Position numbers and translations under genes: made by a program. Shown here piece by piece: positions 1-9,200 of a DNA stretch of 64,000 nt. Source of the stretch: Pseudoalteromonas luteoviolacea NCIMB 1944 (GTDB lineage: Bacteria > Pseudomonadota > Gammaproteobacteria > Enterobacterales > Alteromonadaceae). The stretch is taken from the NCBI RefSeq assembly GCF_001625565.1, contig NZ_AUXS01000097.1:1-64000 (forward strand). The letters run 5' to 3'. Below the pieces are notes generated by a model that did not search any database, was not told where the DNA came from, and was given only the letters and a program-made list of their open reading frames with translations. Numbering within the stretch: position 1 is the stretch's first letter; each line of letters begins with the position of its first letter.

Positions 1-2556
1 TTGTTCAGCAACAGGTGCTTGCTCAGCAATAGAAGCTTCTTCAGCAGTAACAGCTTCGCCTGAGCGTAGCTGAGCTTCAAACTCAGCAGCAGCTTGGTCA
101 GCAACAGGTACAAAGGCGGGAGCTGATTGACGGTTAGTGGACTCGCCACGCTTACGTCTTTGACCTGCAGCTCTTAAATGGCGAGGTGAGCGTCTTGAGC
201 GAGTTTTCGCTTCGCGCTTTTCTCCATCAACTTCGTCATCTTGCTCATCACTGATCACAGGTACTTCTGTGATGTCTGCCGTATCTTGTTCAACGATATT
301 TTCATTTTGAACTCTTACTTCAGCGCTTTCTACCGTTTCCACTACAGTATTGTTTTCCTCTGTAACGGTAGGCTCTTCTACTGGTGCATGTACTTTTTCC
401 TGTTTTTCCGGTTTGACAGGAGCTGGTGACATATCAGTTTGTGAAGATTCTTGTGCTACTTCAGCTTGGTTTTCAATACGTACTTTTTTGCGCAGGTTTC
501 TACGTTGACGACGCTGTTTTACAGGCTTTTCTCGCTGCTCTTGCTGAGAGTCCTGTTTTTGATTTTCGTTATCCGTATTGGTGTTCTTGGTTTTATCTGA
601 ATCAGTACGTTTACGATTGTTTTGACGACGACGTTTGTTACGGTTTTCCGAACGCTCTTGATTATCAGTACGTTCTTTGTCTTCGCCTTTAGCTACAGTG
701 TCGTTAGAAGTTGCGGCATCTTTTTGTGCATCGCCACGACCACGGCCTTTGCGTCGTTGATTACGGCGACGGTTGTCTTGCTTTCCGCGGCGTTTTGGCT
801 GCTGCTTTTTCTCTTCTTCTTTCGGTTGCTCTTCCTCAGAAGAGAATAGGCTCTTAAGCCATTTGCTAACGCGTGCTAGCAGACCCGGCTTTTGTTCTTG
901 AGCTTGCTCTGTCGCGGTTGTAGCTGCTTGTGGAGAAGCAGGTTGTGACGCTGGGGCTGGTGAAGAGGGCATTACCACGCCTTTTAACACAGGCTCTTCT
1001 TTTGGCGTCGCCTGAGTCATTTGTACTTCAACGATATCAGCTTCCGGCTCTGCTACTTGCTCATAACTTGCTAACTCTGGCACATCGTCTTTACGCAAAC
1101 GAACTACTTCATAATGAGGCGTTTCAAGGTGCTGGTTAGGAATAATGACAACGTGGCAGTTATGTCTTTTTTCAATTCGCTGCACCGCTCTGCGCTTTTC
1201 ATTCAATAAGAATGAACCGACCTTTACAGGCACCTGAGCATTCACTTGAGCAGTATTTTCTTTGATTGCTTCCTCTTCAATCAATCGTAAAATAGACAGG
1301 GCAATTGATTCATTAGAGCGGATTGTGCCTTGTCCATTACAACGTGGGCAAGAATGCTGGCTCGCCTCGCCCAGAGAAGGACGTAAACGTTGACGAGACA
1401 TTTCTAAAAGGCCAAACCTTGATATCTTACCGATTTGAACGCGAGCTCTATCTGCTCTCACAGCTTCTTTTAAGCGGTTTTCAACTTCACGCTGATGGCG
1501 CGGAGGAGTCATATCAATAAAGTCGATTACGATCAGGCCACCTAAGTCACGAAGTCTTAACTGCCTTGCTATTTCGTCAGCGGCTTCTAAATTGGTATTA
1601 AGTGCCGTTTCTTCGATATCGCCGCCTTTGGTTGCTTTAGACGAGTTGATATCAATAGAGGTAAGCGCTTCAGTCGGGTCGATAACAATCGAGCCGCCAG
1701 ATGGCAGTCTTACTTCGCGCTGAAATGCAGATTCAATTTGACTCTCTATCTGATAGTGAGTGAATAGAGGCACATCATTTTTGTATAGCTTCACGCGATT
1801 GATAAAATCAGGTCTGAAGCGTTCAATATGTGCTCTTGCTTCATCAAAAACTTTTTGCTTATCAATCAATATCTCACCGATATCACGACGAAGATAGTCG
1901 CGGATAGCTCGGAAGATAACGTTACTTTCTTGATGGATTAAAAATGGCGCTTTACGGCTGTCGGCAGCTTCTTGAATAGCTTGCCAGTGCACAAGTAGTG
2001 CTTTCAAGTCATATTCAAGTTCTTCGAAAGATTTACCTACACCGGCCGTACGAACGATAAGCCCCATGCCTTTGGGCAGTTTAAGACGGCTTAAAGCTTC
2101 TTTAAGTTCAATACGCTCATCGCCTTCGATACGACGTGAAATACCGCCAGCACGAGGGTTATTTGGCATTAAAACTAAATAGCTACCAGCAACACTGATA
2201 AAGGTTGTTAGTGCAGCGCCTTTTTGTCCACGCTCTTCTTTGTCAACCTGAACAATTACTTCCTGACCTTCTTTGATAACATCTTTAATGTTAGGGCGGC
2301 CATTAAATGTATAGCCTTCAGGGAAGTATGTTTTGGCAATTTCTTTAAGAGGGAGGAAGCCGTGACGCTCTGCGCCATAATCGACAAATGCAGCTTCAAG
2401 TGAGGGTTCAATACGGGTTATTTTGCCTTTGTATATATTGGCTTTCTTTTGTTCGTGACCTGGGCTTTCTATATCTAAATCATATAGACGCTGGCCATCA
2501 ACCAGTGCAACGCGCATTTCTTCTTGCTGCGTCGCATTGATTAGCATGCGTTTCAT
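1..2556 (-). CDS. rne: Ribonuclease E, partial (C-terminus beyond window)
   Basis: Endoribonuclease that starts mRNA decay and processes rRNA and tRNA; in the family it is the membrane-attached scaffold of the degradosome. The reading frame is open from ATG at 2556 to the window edge (852 codons, no stop). The N-terminus MKRMLINATQQEE is nearly identical to E. coli. An S1 domain follows, then the 5'-sensor/DNase I-like catalytic core with DINSSKATKGGDIEETA. The Zn-link cysteines lie in SCPRCNGQG. After about residue 500 comes an Arg/Lys/Gln/Glu-rich low-complexity tail typical of the scaffold region, including the RRSPRHLR arginine-rich segment. Divergent from rluC, as in E. coli. The extreme C-terminus is not visible. 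Identification is certain from the sequence match. Confidence 0.98.
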   Translation of the reverse strand, partial: MKRMLINATQQEEMRVALVDGQRLYDLDIESPGHEQKKANIYKGKITRIEPSLEAAFVDYGAERHGFLPLKEIAKTYFPEGYTFNGRPNIKDVIKEGQEVIVQVDKEERGQKGAALTTFISVAGSYLVLMPNNPRAGGISRRIEGDERIELKEALSRLKLPKGMGLIVRTAGVGKSFEELEYDLKALLVHWQAIQEAADSRKAPFLIHQESNVIFRAIRDYLRRDIGEILIDKQKVFDEARAHIERFRPDFINRVKLYKNDVPLFTHYQIESQIESAFQREVRLPSGGSIVIDPTEALTSIDINSSKATKGGDIEETALNTNLEAADEIARQLRLRDLGGLIVIDFIDMTPPRHQREVENRLKEAVRADRARVQIGKISRFGLLEMSRQRLRPSLGEASQHSCPRCNGQGTIRSNESIALSILRLIEEEAIKENTAQVNAQVPVKVGSFLLNEKRRAVQRIEKRHNCHVVIIPNQHLETPHYEVVRLRKDDVPELASYEQVAEPEADIVEVQMTQATPKEEPVLKGVVMPSSPAPASQPASPQAATTATEQAQEQKPGLLARVSKWLKSLFSSEEEQPKEEEKKQQPKRRGKQDNRRRNQRRKGRGRGDAQKDAATSNDTVAKGEDKERTDNQERSENRNKRRRQNNRKRTDSDKTKNTNTDNENQKQDSQQEQREKPVKQRRQRRNLRKKVRIENQAEVAQESSQTDMSPAPVKPEKQEKVHAPVEEPTVTEENNTVVETVESAEVRVQNENIVEQDTADITEVPVISDEQDDEVDGEKREAKTRSRRSPRHLRAAGQRRKRGESTNRQSAPAFVPVADQAAAEFEAQLRSGEAVTAEEASIAEQAPVAEQ

Positions 2557-2579
2557 ATTCTTATGTACTCTATTTACTT

Positions 2580-2618
2580 TTTTACCTTCCCGCATCTACT
2601 TTGCATCGGGTGGTAAAA
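2580..2618 (-). promoter_or_regulatory. Hairpin in rne 5' leader, near the start codon
   Basis: Two stacked helices: 2580-2586 with 2612-2618 (TTTTACC/GGTAAAA) and 2589-2592 with 2607-2610 (CCCG/CGGG), separated by a small internal loop. It lies 24 nt upstream of the rne ATG in the transcript. By position it may correspond to one of the rne leader hairpins involved in autoregulation; that assignment is inference. Confidence 0.45.
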
Positions 2619-2918
2619 CTCTACTTATACTATTCTTGTGCGCCATTGCAGGCAGTTTAAATGTTCCTGTTACTGATGCAGTCTCACGACTGGGGAGAAG
2701 GGAACTTAGTCTGTTTTAACACTTATGCCTGATTCATATTGTCGACGGGTTAAAAAATAGCTTTTACTTTTTGCTACAGAACTCGCTCGGGTTAAACAAA
2801 CCCACAAATTTACACAAGACACGATAATTTTGCTTTTATTTACTCGTATGTCATGTCTGGCGATTAAAAGATGAACTGTTACGCGCTTCATCTTATGCCA
2901 ATTACACGTAATAATTGT

Positions 2919-2980
2919 CTTGGGTCGGAGATAAAAGCTTTGGAAATCTTAGCTCTGATCTGTATGATCCTCCACCCAAG
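2919..2980 (-). promoter_or_regulatory. Long stem-loop, distal rne leader
   Basis: A 7-bp helix CTTGGGT/ACCCAAG (2919-2925 with 2974-2980) continues after a one-base bulge into GGAG/CTCC (2927-2930 with 2970-2973), giving 11 paired bases that close a loop of about 40 nt. It has no T-tract, so it is not a terminator. It could be a distal rne leader structure; function inferred only from position. Confidence 0.4.
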
Positions 2981-3100
2981 ATGTGCATCACGACAGTTTA
3001 TTTGCGATAAAAAGCAATGCTCGCAAAATTTGCGAGTCGATTATCCCACTATTAACTGTGTGATAGCAACTAAATTATTACTCAAATCAGTGATTAGGCA

Positions 3101-4063
3101 ATGTCAGAAAAGAATGGTTTACAAGTTACCTTTGTAACTATCACCGAAGATCAGTTAGGACAGCGTATTGATAACTTTTTAGTTACACATTTAAAAGGTG
3201 TGCCAAAAAGTGCTGTCTATAAAATTTTGAGAAAGGGTGAAGTTCGCGTCAATAAAAAGCGTGTCAAGCCAGTATATAAGCTACAAATTGACGATGTAGT
3301 TCGGATCCCTCCAGTTAAAACTGCGGAAAAAACAGAATTTGTCCCTAAAAACTTGGACCGGGTAGCAAGTTTAGAAGATTGCATAATATATGAAGATAAA
3401 TATTTGATTGTTATAAATAAACCTTCTGGAATGGCAGTGCATGGCGGCAGCGGTCTTAGTTATGGTTTGATAGAGGCGATTCGCGCCCTTAGACCGCAAG
3501 AAAAATCACTTGAGTTGGTACACCGACTGGACAGAGATACTTCAGGTTGTTTGCTCATATCTAAACGCCGAGCAGTCTTGAAAGGCTTGCACGAACAACT
3601 AAGAGAAAAAACCATGGAGAAAAACTATTGGGCATTGGTTGCCGGTGAGTGGTCTTCTAAGCACAAAAATGTGACCGAACCGCTGAGAAAGAACACGTTA
3701 AAATCAGGTGAGCGTGTAGTGCGAGTCGACCCAGAAGAGGGCAAAGCATCACATACGCGCTTTCGTGTTTTAGAGCGTTTCAATGGTGCAACTTTGGTAC
3801 AAGCATCTCCAGTTACAGGTCGTACACACCAAATTCGTGTGCATACTCAATGTAAGGGACACCCTATTGCATGTGATGATAAATATGGCGACCAAGCATT
3901 TGATGCACAAATGCGTAAAAAAGGCCTTGGTCGTTTATTTTTACATGCTAGAGAGCTACGCTTCTTGCACCCAAAAACAGAAACCACTTTGCATGTAGAG
4001 GCTCCTTTGGATGACGCTTTGACAGCATGTATTAAAACATTACGAGAAGATAATGGGCTATAA
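3101..4063 (+). CDS. rluC: 23S rRNA pseudouridine synthase RluC
   Basis: Converts uridines of 23S rRNA (955, 2504 and 2580 in E. coli) to pseudouridine. The 320 aa show an N-terminal S4-like RNA-binding domain (about residues 15-80) followed by the RluA-type catalytic domain. The signature LVHRLDRDTSG carries the catalytic Asp at residue 144, the same number as in E. coli RluC. The RTHQIRVH motif is present near residue 240. ATG at 3101 has only a weak ribosome site. The 3' end overlaps the next gene by 11 nt, suggesting translational coupling. The rne/rluC divergent arrangement supports RluC over other RluA-family members. Confidence 0.95.
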   Translation: MSEKNGLQVTFVTITEDQLGQRIDNFLVTHLKGVPKSAVYKILRKGEVRVNKKRVKPVYKLQIDDVVRIPPVKTAEKTEFVPKNLDRVASLEDCIIYEDKYLIVINKPSGMAVHGGSGLSYGLIEAIRALRPQEKSLELVHRLDRDTSGCLLISKRRAVLKGLHEQLREKTMEKNYWALVAGEWSSKHKNVTEPLRKNTLKSGERVVRVDPEEGKASHTRFRVLERFNGATLVQASPVTGRTHQIRVHTQCKGHPIACDDKYGDQAFDAQMRKKGLGRLFLHARELRFLHPKTETTLHVEAPLDDALTACIKTLREDNGL

Positions 4064-4694
4064 ACTGGTCATATTTGATTGGGATGGCACGGTTATGGAT
4101 ACCGTGCCTAAAATTGTTAACACGATTAACTTGGTTGCCGACCAATACGCAATCCCTAGAGAGTCAGAACAAAGAACTAAAAGCATTATTGGTCTATCGC
4201 TTGAAAAGGCTTTAGCTACTTTATTTCCTGCACAAGCCTATCGCAGTGCTGAATTGGCTGATGCTTATAAAGTCATCTATCGAGATGTCGATACAACCCC
4301 CACTGAGTTGTTTTGCGGTGTAGAGGCCGTTCTTAAACAATTGACAGAAAGTGGAATTAAAATAGCCATTGCAACTGGGAAGAGTCGTCAAGGTCTGAAT
4401 AGGTTGCTGAGTGAATCCGGGTTGCAAAAGTACTTTCAAGTAACGAGAACTGCTGATGAGGCACAGTCTAAGCCACATCCAGATATGTTGCATCAAGTGC
4501 TGGTTGAATTAGGTGTTGCAGCAAAAGATGCGGTGATGATAGGGGACACAACAATCGATATGGAGATGGCATCTAATGCGGGTGTAGATGCCATCGGGGT
4601 GACTTTTGGCGTTGCCACGCGAGAAGAACTACAACCATTCTCTCCTGTGCAGATAGTAGATGAGTTTGAGCAGCTACTGACGTACTTGACTTAG
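4053..4694 (+). CDS. HAD-family phosphatase (Gph-like)
   Basis: The 213 aa match a HAD subfamily IA hydrolase. Motif I is DWDGT with nucleophile Asp9 and general acid Asp11; motif II is the Thr of IATGKS; motif III/IV is the Lys of SKPHPDM followed by GDTTIDMEMA. The cap region is alpha-helical (residues 15-80), as in phosphoglycolate phosphatase relatives. The substrate cannot be deduced. It is translationally coupled to rluC (11-nt overlap), an association seen in other gammaproteobacteria. It ends inside the convergent maf gene (21-nt tail-to-tail overlap), leaving no room for a terminator between them. Confidence 0.85.
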   Translation: MGYKLVIFDWDGTVMDTVPKIVNTINLVADQYAIPRESEQRTKSIIGLSLEKALATLFPAQAYRSAELADAYKVIYRDVDTTPTELFCGVEAVLKQLTESGIKIAIATGKSRQGLNRLLSESGLQKYFQVTRTADEAQSKPHPDMLHQVLVELGVAAKDAVMIGDTTIDMEMASNAGVDAIGVTFGVATREELQPFSPVQIVDEFEQLLTYLT

Positions 4695-5270
4695 TACATC
4701 TAAACCAAAACTCGCAAATGATTTTGTCAGCTCTATAAGCGGAAGGCCCACCAACGTATTTGGGTCTTCGCCTTCAAGCTTATCAAATAAGCATATGCCT
4801 AGCCCCTCACTTTTGAAACTGCCTGCGCAGTTGTATGGCTGTTCTATCTCTAAATAATTTGATATTTGTTTAGCTGTCAACGCTCTAAAATAAACGTTAA
4901 ACGGCACAACTTTAGTAATACATTTATCTTCTTCAATAGAATAGACACTCAATCCTGTATAAAAGGTAACACATTGACTGCTAAATAATGTGAGTTGTTT
5001 AATTGCGTTTTCTTTATTGTGAGGCTTTCCAAGAATTTGGTCATCGAATACCGCAACTTGGTCTGAGCCGATGACCAGACCTTTTTGGAAGTGTTGTATC
5101 GCCACTTTAGCTTTGTTTTCGCTTAAGCGCTGCACCAGAGCTTGCGGCGTTTCACCGGATAGTAGCGACTCATCAATCTCTGGAGAAAAAGTTGTAAAAG
5201 AAAGGCCAATTTTTTTCAAAATTTGCTGCCTAAATGGCGAGCTTGAGGCTAATATAATAGGTGTTTTCAT
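4674..5270 (-). CDS. yceF: Maf-like nucleotide pyrophosphatase (YceF type)
   Basis: Maf-family pyrophosphatase that hydrolyses non-canonical nucleotides; the YceF subgroup prefers m7GTP. It begins MKTPIILASSSPFRQQ, which carries the ASSSPxR signature, and continues with GSDQVAVFDDQILGKP containing the metal/active-site Asp. The length is 198 aa, normal for the family. The frame could be extended upstream to 5306, but family alignment favours ATG at 5270. It sits next to yceD-rpmF-plsX as yceF does in E. coli. The 3' end overlaps the HAD gene on the other strand. Confidence 0.92.
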   Translation of the reverse strand: MKTPIILASSSPFRQQILKKIGLSFTTFSPEIDESLLSGETPQALVQRLSENKAKVAIQHFQKGLVIGSDQVAVFDDQILGKPHNKENAIKQLTLFSSQCVTFYTGLSVYSIEEDKCITKVVPFNVYFRALTAKQISNYLEIEQPYNCAGSFKSEGLGICLFDKLEGEDPNTLVGLPLIELTKSFASFGLDVLSQVRQ

Positions 5271-5391
5271 GAGTCTATTGGTGTTTAAATTGAGGATTTG
5301 ACACAAGGATAAGCGTTAGTAGGCGAAAAACAATAGGAAAGTTTATTTTTACTTTGACTAAACCACTAACAATCTATATGATGCAGCCCCT

Positions 5392-5916
5392 ATGCAAAAG
5401 GTGAAAATTCCCATCACTCTTGATCCAGGCAGGGCAGCGCAACGTCGAGCTACTTATGACGGCATTGTGTCGCTTGAAGAACTTTCTCGACTGCAGCAAG
5501 TTGTGCAGGATCAGGTAGGTGAAATAGCGGTAACTATTCATTGCGATATTGATCAGCAAGGTTTAGTTGTGATTCGAGGCTCAGCTCGAACACAAGTAAC
5601 ATTGGTGTGTCAGCGTTGTAATGATGAATTAGGGTTGGATTTGGCTCAAGACTTTGCGTATTCGCCAGTCGGATTAGGTGCAGAGTCGGATGATCTTCCT
5701 GAAAGCTACGATGTGGTGGAGTTAGATGAAGAAGGTGAAATCAATCTTCGACAAATTATCGAAGATGAATTGATTTTAGCGATTCCTATAGTTCCTATGC
5801 ATGATGAAGCTTCATGTTCGTTTTCAAATAAGCCTGCAAGCTTTGGCGAAATCGAAGCAGAAGAAAGTAAACCAAATCCATTTGAAATTTTAAAACAACT
5901 TAAGAAAGATTCTTAG
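5392..5916 (+). CDS. yceD: YceD family protein (DUF177)
   Basis: A 174-aa DUF177 protein, almost always found directly upstream of rpmF. It contains a CQRC pair in LVCQRCNDELG and a later single Cys in EASCSFSN, a reduced version of the cysteine motifs seen in some family members. In E. coli the protein has been linked to 23S rRNA synthesis; the exact role is not established. ATG 5392 fits the family N-terminus MQKVKIPITLDP. The gap to rpmF is 10 nt and holds the rpmF ribosome site, so the two are cotranscribed. Confidence 0.92.
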   Translation: MQKVKIPITLDPGRAAQRRATYDGIVSLEELSRLQQVVQDQVGEIAVTIHCDIDQQGLVVIRGSARTQVTLVCQRCNDELGLDLAQDFAYSPVGLGAESDDLPESYDVVELDEEGEINLRQIIEDELILAIPIVPMHDEASCSFSNKPASFGEIEAEESKPNPFEILKQLKKDS

Positions 5917-5926
5917 GAGAAGGCTA

Positions 5927-6097
5927 ATGGCGGTACAAAAAAGCAAAGTGACTCGTTCACGTCGTGGCATGCGTCGTTCACACGATGCTATCAGCGGACC
6001 AGCTTTAACTGTAGACCAAGTTTCAGGTGAGACTCATCGTCGTCACCACGTAACTGCAGATGGTTACTACAAAGGCGTTAAAGTAATTTCTAAGTAA
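5927..6097 (+). CDS. rpmF: 50S ribosomal protein L32
   Basis: A 56-aa basic protein beginning MAVQKSKVTRSRRGMRRSH and ending KGVKVISK, an unmistakable bL32 sequence. It lacks the CxxC pairs of zinc-type L32, as usual in enterobacteria-like gammaproteobacteria. A strong Shine-Dalgarno (AGGAGAAGG, 5915-5923) precedes ATG 5927. The gene is short and easy to miss. It lies between yceD and plsX, the standard order that links ribosome and phospholipid synthesis. Confidence 0.98.
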   Translation: MAVQKSKVTRSRRGMRRSHDAISGPALTVDQVSGETHRRHHVTADGYYKGVKVISK

Positions 6098-6108
6098 GAG
6101 ATTACTTT

Positions 6109-7149
6109 ATGCTAACCAATCTAACCATCGCGTTAGATATGATGGGGGGCGATTACGGCCCCCGTTCATCTATTCCAGCTGCTATCCTCGCAGTTGAAAA
6201 ATATCCAAATTTAACTTTATTACTTTGTGGTAATGAAGCAGTCTTGCGACAAGCACTTAGTAAAGAAAACCAACTCGATCACCCCAGACTAGTTATAAAG
6301 CATTGCGAACAAGTTGTGACAAATAACTGTGAGCCTGCTCATGCGCTTAGAAACAAGCGTAAATCCTCAATGCGAATTGCTCTTGATCTTGTTAAGACGG
6401 GTCAAGCTCAGGCATGTGTCAGCTCAGGCAATACAGGAGCCTTGCTGTCAATGGCCCACTACGTGTTAAAAATGTTGCCAGGCATTAAGCGTCCGGCACT
6501 TATTACTTCGATGCCTACAGAAAAAAAACAGCCTGTCTACTTGCTTGATTTAGGTGCTAATGTACTGTGTGATCCTGAAACCTTGTTTCAATTTGCAATT
6601 ATGGGTTCAATCGTTGCTGGTGAATCTTTAGATAAAGAAAACCCCAAGGTAAGCCTTTTGAATATTGGTGCAGAAGACATCAAAGGGCATGAAGGAATAA
6701 AACAAGCGGCTAAGTTGATGTGTGAGTGTGAGCATCTAAACTACCAAGGCTACTGTGAAGGCAGTGATATTTTTTCTGGGAAGTCGGATGTTATTGTTTG
6801 CGAAGGCTTTGTGGGTAATATTGCTTTGAAAACTTGCGAAGGAATTGCCAAGTTGATCATGCTAAAATTCACGAAAGCGCTTAAAAAACACTTTTTTTAC
6901 AAGGCTCTTGCATTTTTACTACGCCCGGTGATAAAAAAACTCTATAAAAAGGTGAACCCCGACCAGTATAACGGAGCAAGTCTGGTAGGATTGCGTGGTA
7001 TTGTCGTAAAAAGTCACGGAAATGCATCGAATAAGGCATTTTTAGCAGCGATCGATGAAGCTGTTAGAGAGGTTAATCGACGCATTCCCGAAAAAATACA
7101 ATCAGCTTTTGAAAAAATGACTGACGTAGAAGAAACCTCTATTAGTTAG
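6109..7149 (+). CDS. plsX: Phosphate acyltransferase PlsX
   Basis: Converts acyl-ACP to acyl-phosphate for phospholipid synthesis, acting peripherally at the membrane. The 346 aa include the N-terminal ALDMMGGDYGP motif and SSGNTGALLSMA, both diagnostic. There is a basic/hydrophobic helix around residues 255-285 (KHFFYKALAFLLRPVIKKL). Family length is about 340-356 aa. It starts 11 nt after rpmF with a modest ribosome site. In E. coli fabH follows immediately; here 156 nt of apparently non-coding DNA and then fabD follow instead. Confidence 0.97.
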   Translation: MLTNLTIALDMMGGDYGPRSSIPAAILAVEKYPNLTLLLCGNEAVLRQALSKENQLDHPRLVIKHCEQVVTNNCEPAHALRNKRKSSMRIALDLVKTGQAQACVSSGNTGALLSMAHYVLKMLPGIKRPALITSMPTEKKQPVYLLDLGANVLCDPETLFQFAIMGSIVAGESLDKENPKVSLLNIGAEDIKGHEGIKQAAKLMCECEHLNYQGYCEGSDIFSGKSDVIVCEGFVGNIALKTCEGIAKLIMLKFTKALKKHFFYKALAFLLRPVIKKLYKKVNPDQYNGASLVGLRGIVVKSHGNASNKAFLAAIDEAVREVNRRIPEKIQSAFEKMTDVEETSIS

Positions 7150-7305
7150 CACAAACACCACTTTTCGTGCATACTTCGCGTCCGTTTAAGCAAAGTTGTT
7201 TGTATATAAATATTTTTAGTCATACTTTATCAATTAGCGTAATAGCGCAAGTTGGTCTCGCTAATTGTGGGTGTACGAATTTAAAGACGAGTAAAAGAGC
7301 ATCTT

Positions 7306-8232
7306 ATGTCACAAAAAATTGCTTTACTTTTCCCAGGCCAGGGCTCTCAGAGTGTTGGTATGTTGTCAGAGTTAATAGAATCATCTGACGTTGTAAAAAA
7401 TACCTTTGCCGAAGCATCTGAGGCGCTTGGATATGATCTACAAGCCTTGGTGTTAAATGGTCCTGAAGAAGAGCTAAATCAAACTCATAAAACTCAGCCA
7501 GCATTATTGACGTCTAGCGTTGCTATTTTTCGTCACTGGCAAGCAAAAAATGTTGATGCCGAACTTGTATTAGCCGGCCATAGTTTAGGTGAGTACTCAG
7601 CACTTGTATGTGCAGGTGTTATCACCTTGTCTGAAGCTGTGAAGCTAGTTGAAAAACGTGGCTTATATATGCAAGAAGCTGTGCCTGCTGGGACGGGGTC
7701 AATGGCCGCAATTATCGGCTTAGAAGATGAGGTAATTGTCAAAGTATGTTCTGAGTCTGCGCAAGGGCAGGTGGTATCTCCTGTGAACTACAATTCGCCT
7801 GGTCAAGTTGTAATTGCTGGCCACAAAGAAGCAGTAGATAGAGCAAGTGAAGCATGTAAAGAAGCTGGCGCAAAGCGTGCGCTTCCTTTATCAGTAAGCG
7901 TACCATCGCATTGCGAGTTGATGAAACCTGCGGCAGAGCGCTTAGCTGCTGATCTTGAAGGCCTAACATTTTCAGAGCCTAAATATCCAGTCATTAACAA
8001 CGTCGATGTTGCAGTAGCTAAAAGTGCTACAGAAATAAAGGATGCGCTGATCAGGCAGCTATTTAGCCCTGTACGTTGGACTGAAACGGTTCAGCAGCTT
8101 GCAGCGCAAGAAATTACTCAGGCTTATGAGTTTGGCCCAGGAAAAGTGCTTACAGGTTTGGCTAAGCGAATTGATAAATCAGTTAAATGTGCTGCTGCTA
8201 ACGATGTAGCATCAGTTGAAAGTGCAGAATAA
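7306..8232 (+). CDS. fabD: Malonyl-CoA:ACP transacylase
   Basis: Transfers malonyl from CoA to ACP, supplying the extender unit for fatty-acid synthesis. The 308 aa begin MSQKIALLFPGQGSQ with the GQGSQ oxyanion motif at residues 11-15. The nucleophile elbow GHSLGEYSALV places the catalytic Ser at 93, and VPSHCELM supplies the catalytic His. Length matches E. coli FabD (309 aa). It is followed by fabG after 12 nt, so the two are almost certainly one transcript. Confidence 0.97.
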   Translation: MSQKIALLFPGQGSQSVGMLSELIESSDVVKNTFAEASEALGYDLQALVLNGPEEELNQTHKTQPALLTSSVAIFRHWQAKNVDAELVLAGHSLGEYSALVCAGVITLSEAVKLVEKRGLYMQEAVPAGTGSMAAIIGLEDEVIVKVCSESAQGQVVSPVNYNSPGQVVIAGHKEAVDRASEACKEAGAKRALPLSVSVPSHCELMKPAAERLAADLEGLTFSEPKYPVINNVDVAVAKSATEIKDALIRQLFSPVRWTETVQQLAAQEITQAYEFGPGKVLTGLAKRIDKSVKCAAANDVASVESAE

Positions 8233-8244
8233 TAGAGAAGAAAA

Positions 8245-8991
8245 ATGTCAAATATATTTGATCTGAAAGATAAAATTGTATTGGTCACAGGTGCAAGTCG
8301 CGGTATAGGTAAATCAGTCGCGCAAACGTTGGTTGCACAAGGCGCAACGGTACTTGGTACAGCAACAAGTGACTCAGGTGCGGAAAAAATCAGTGAGTAT
8401 TTGGGTGAAAACGGCAAAGGTTATAAACTCAATGTCACTGACGTTGAGTCTATTGATGCTGTATTGAAGCAGATTAAAGCTGATTTTGGCGATATCGATG
8501 TGCTGGTAAATAACGCAGGTATTACTCGTGATAATTTACTTATGCGTATGAAAGATGATGAGTGGACAGATATCATTGACACTAACTTAAGTGCAATTTA
8601 CCGTTTATCCAAAGCTGTACTTCGTCCTATGATGAAGAAAAAGTCAGGCCGCATTATTAATATTGGCTCGGTAGTTGGCACTATGGGTAATGCAGGTCAA
8701 GCAAACTATGCAGCAGCGAAAGCTGGCGTTATCGGTTTTTCTAAATCACTTGCACGTGAAGTTGCTTCTCGTGGTATCACAGTGAATGTAATTGCACCAG
8801 GTTTTATCAAAACTGATATGACTGATGAATTAACTGACGAGCAAAAAGCGGCGACACTTGCAAACGTACCAGCAGGTCGTTTAGGTCAGCCTGAAGAGAT
8901 TGCAGCAGCTGTTGCATATTTAGCTTCTGATGCGGCTGCATATATCTCCGGAGAAACGTTGCACGTGAATGGTGCGATGTATATGGTGTAA
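8245..8991 (+). CDS. fabG: 3-oxoacyl-ACP reductase FabG
   Basis: NADPH-dependent reductase of the elongation cycle and a short-chain dehydrogenase. It has TGASRGIG (cofactor loop, about residues 14-21), NNAGITRDN, and the catalytic YxxxK as Tyr155 and Lys159 in NYAAAKAG. The C-terminus ETLHVNGAMYMV is typical of FabG. The length of 248 aa is four residues longer than E. coli. It is preceded by AGAAGAAAA before ATG 8245. Its position between fabD and acpP confirms the assignment over other SDR enzymes. Confidence 0.97.
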   Translation: MSNIFDLKDKIVLVTGASRGIGKSVAQTLVAQGATVLGTATSDSGAEKISEYLGENGKGYKLNVTDVESIDAVLKQIKADFGDIDVLVNNAGITRDNLLMRMKDDEWTDIIDTNLSAIYRLSKAVLRPMMKKKSGRIINIGSVVGTMGNAGQANYAAAKAGVIGFSKSLAREVASRGITVNVIAPGFIKTDMTDELTDEQKAATLANVPAGRLGQPEEIAAAVAYLASDAAAYISGETLHVNGAMYMV

Positions 8992-9200
8992 AGATTACAA
9001 AATAATTTAAATTTTTGTGATCTTGCCGCAAACTAGCTTGATATTGCCCTGAAAATAGGCGATAAAGAGTAAAAATATTTAGTAACAGGTTTGACCAGAC
9101 AAAAAAGTCTAAGTCAATCCTTGAATCAATACATGATGCGCCGTAAACTACGCCGCAATCTGAAATTAACGCAAAAAGCGTTTTAATAAAGGAAAGAAGA

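Larger units (their letters stand above)
2557..3100 (-). promoter_or_regulatory. rne leader / rne-rluC divergent intergenic region
   Basis: This is 544 bases without a credible gene. In E. coli the long rne 5' UTR folds into hairpins through which RNase E autoregulates its own mRNA, and a leader of similar size would fit here. Two clear inverted repeats are listed separately (2580-2618 and 2919-2980). I could not place a confident promoter for either rne or rluC. The small frames in this interval have no ribosome site or family resemblance and were left out. Confidence 0.55.

Noticed and set aside
7150..7305. fabH pseudogene remnant
   Set aside because: None of the six frames shows the FabH Cys-His-Asn motifs or recognisable fragments.
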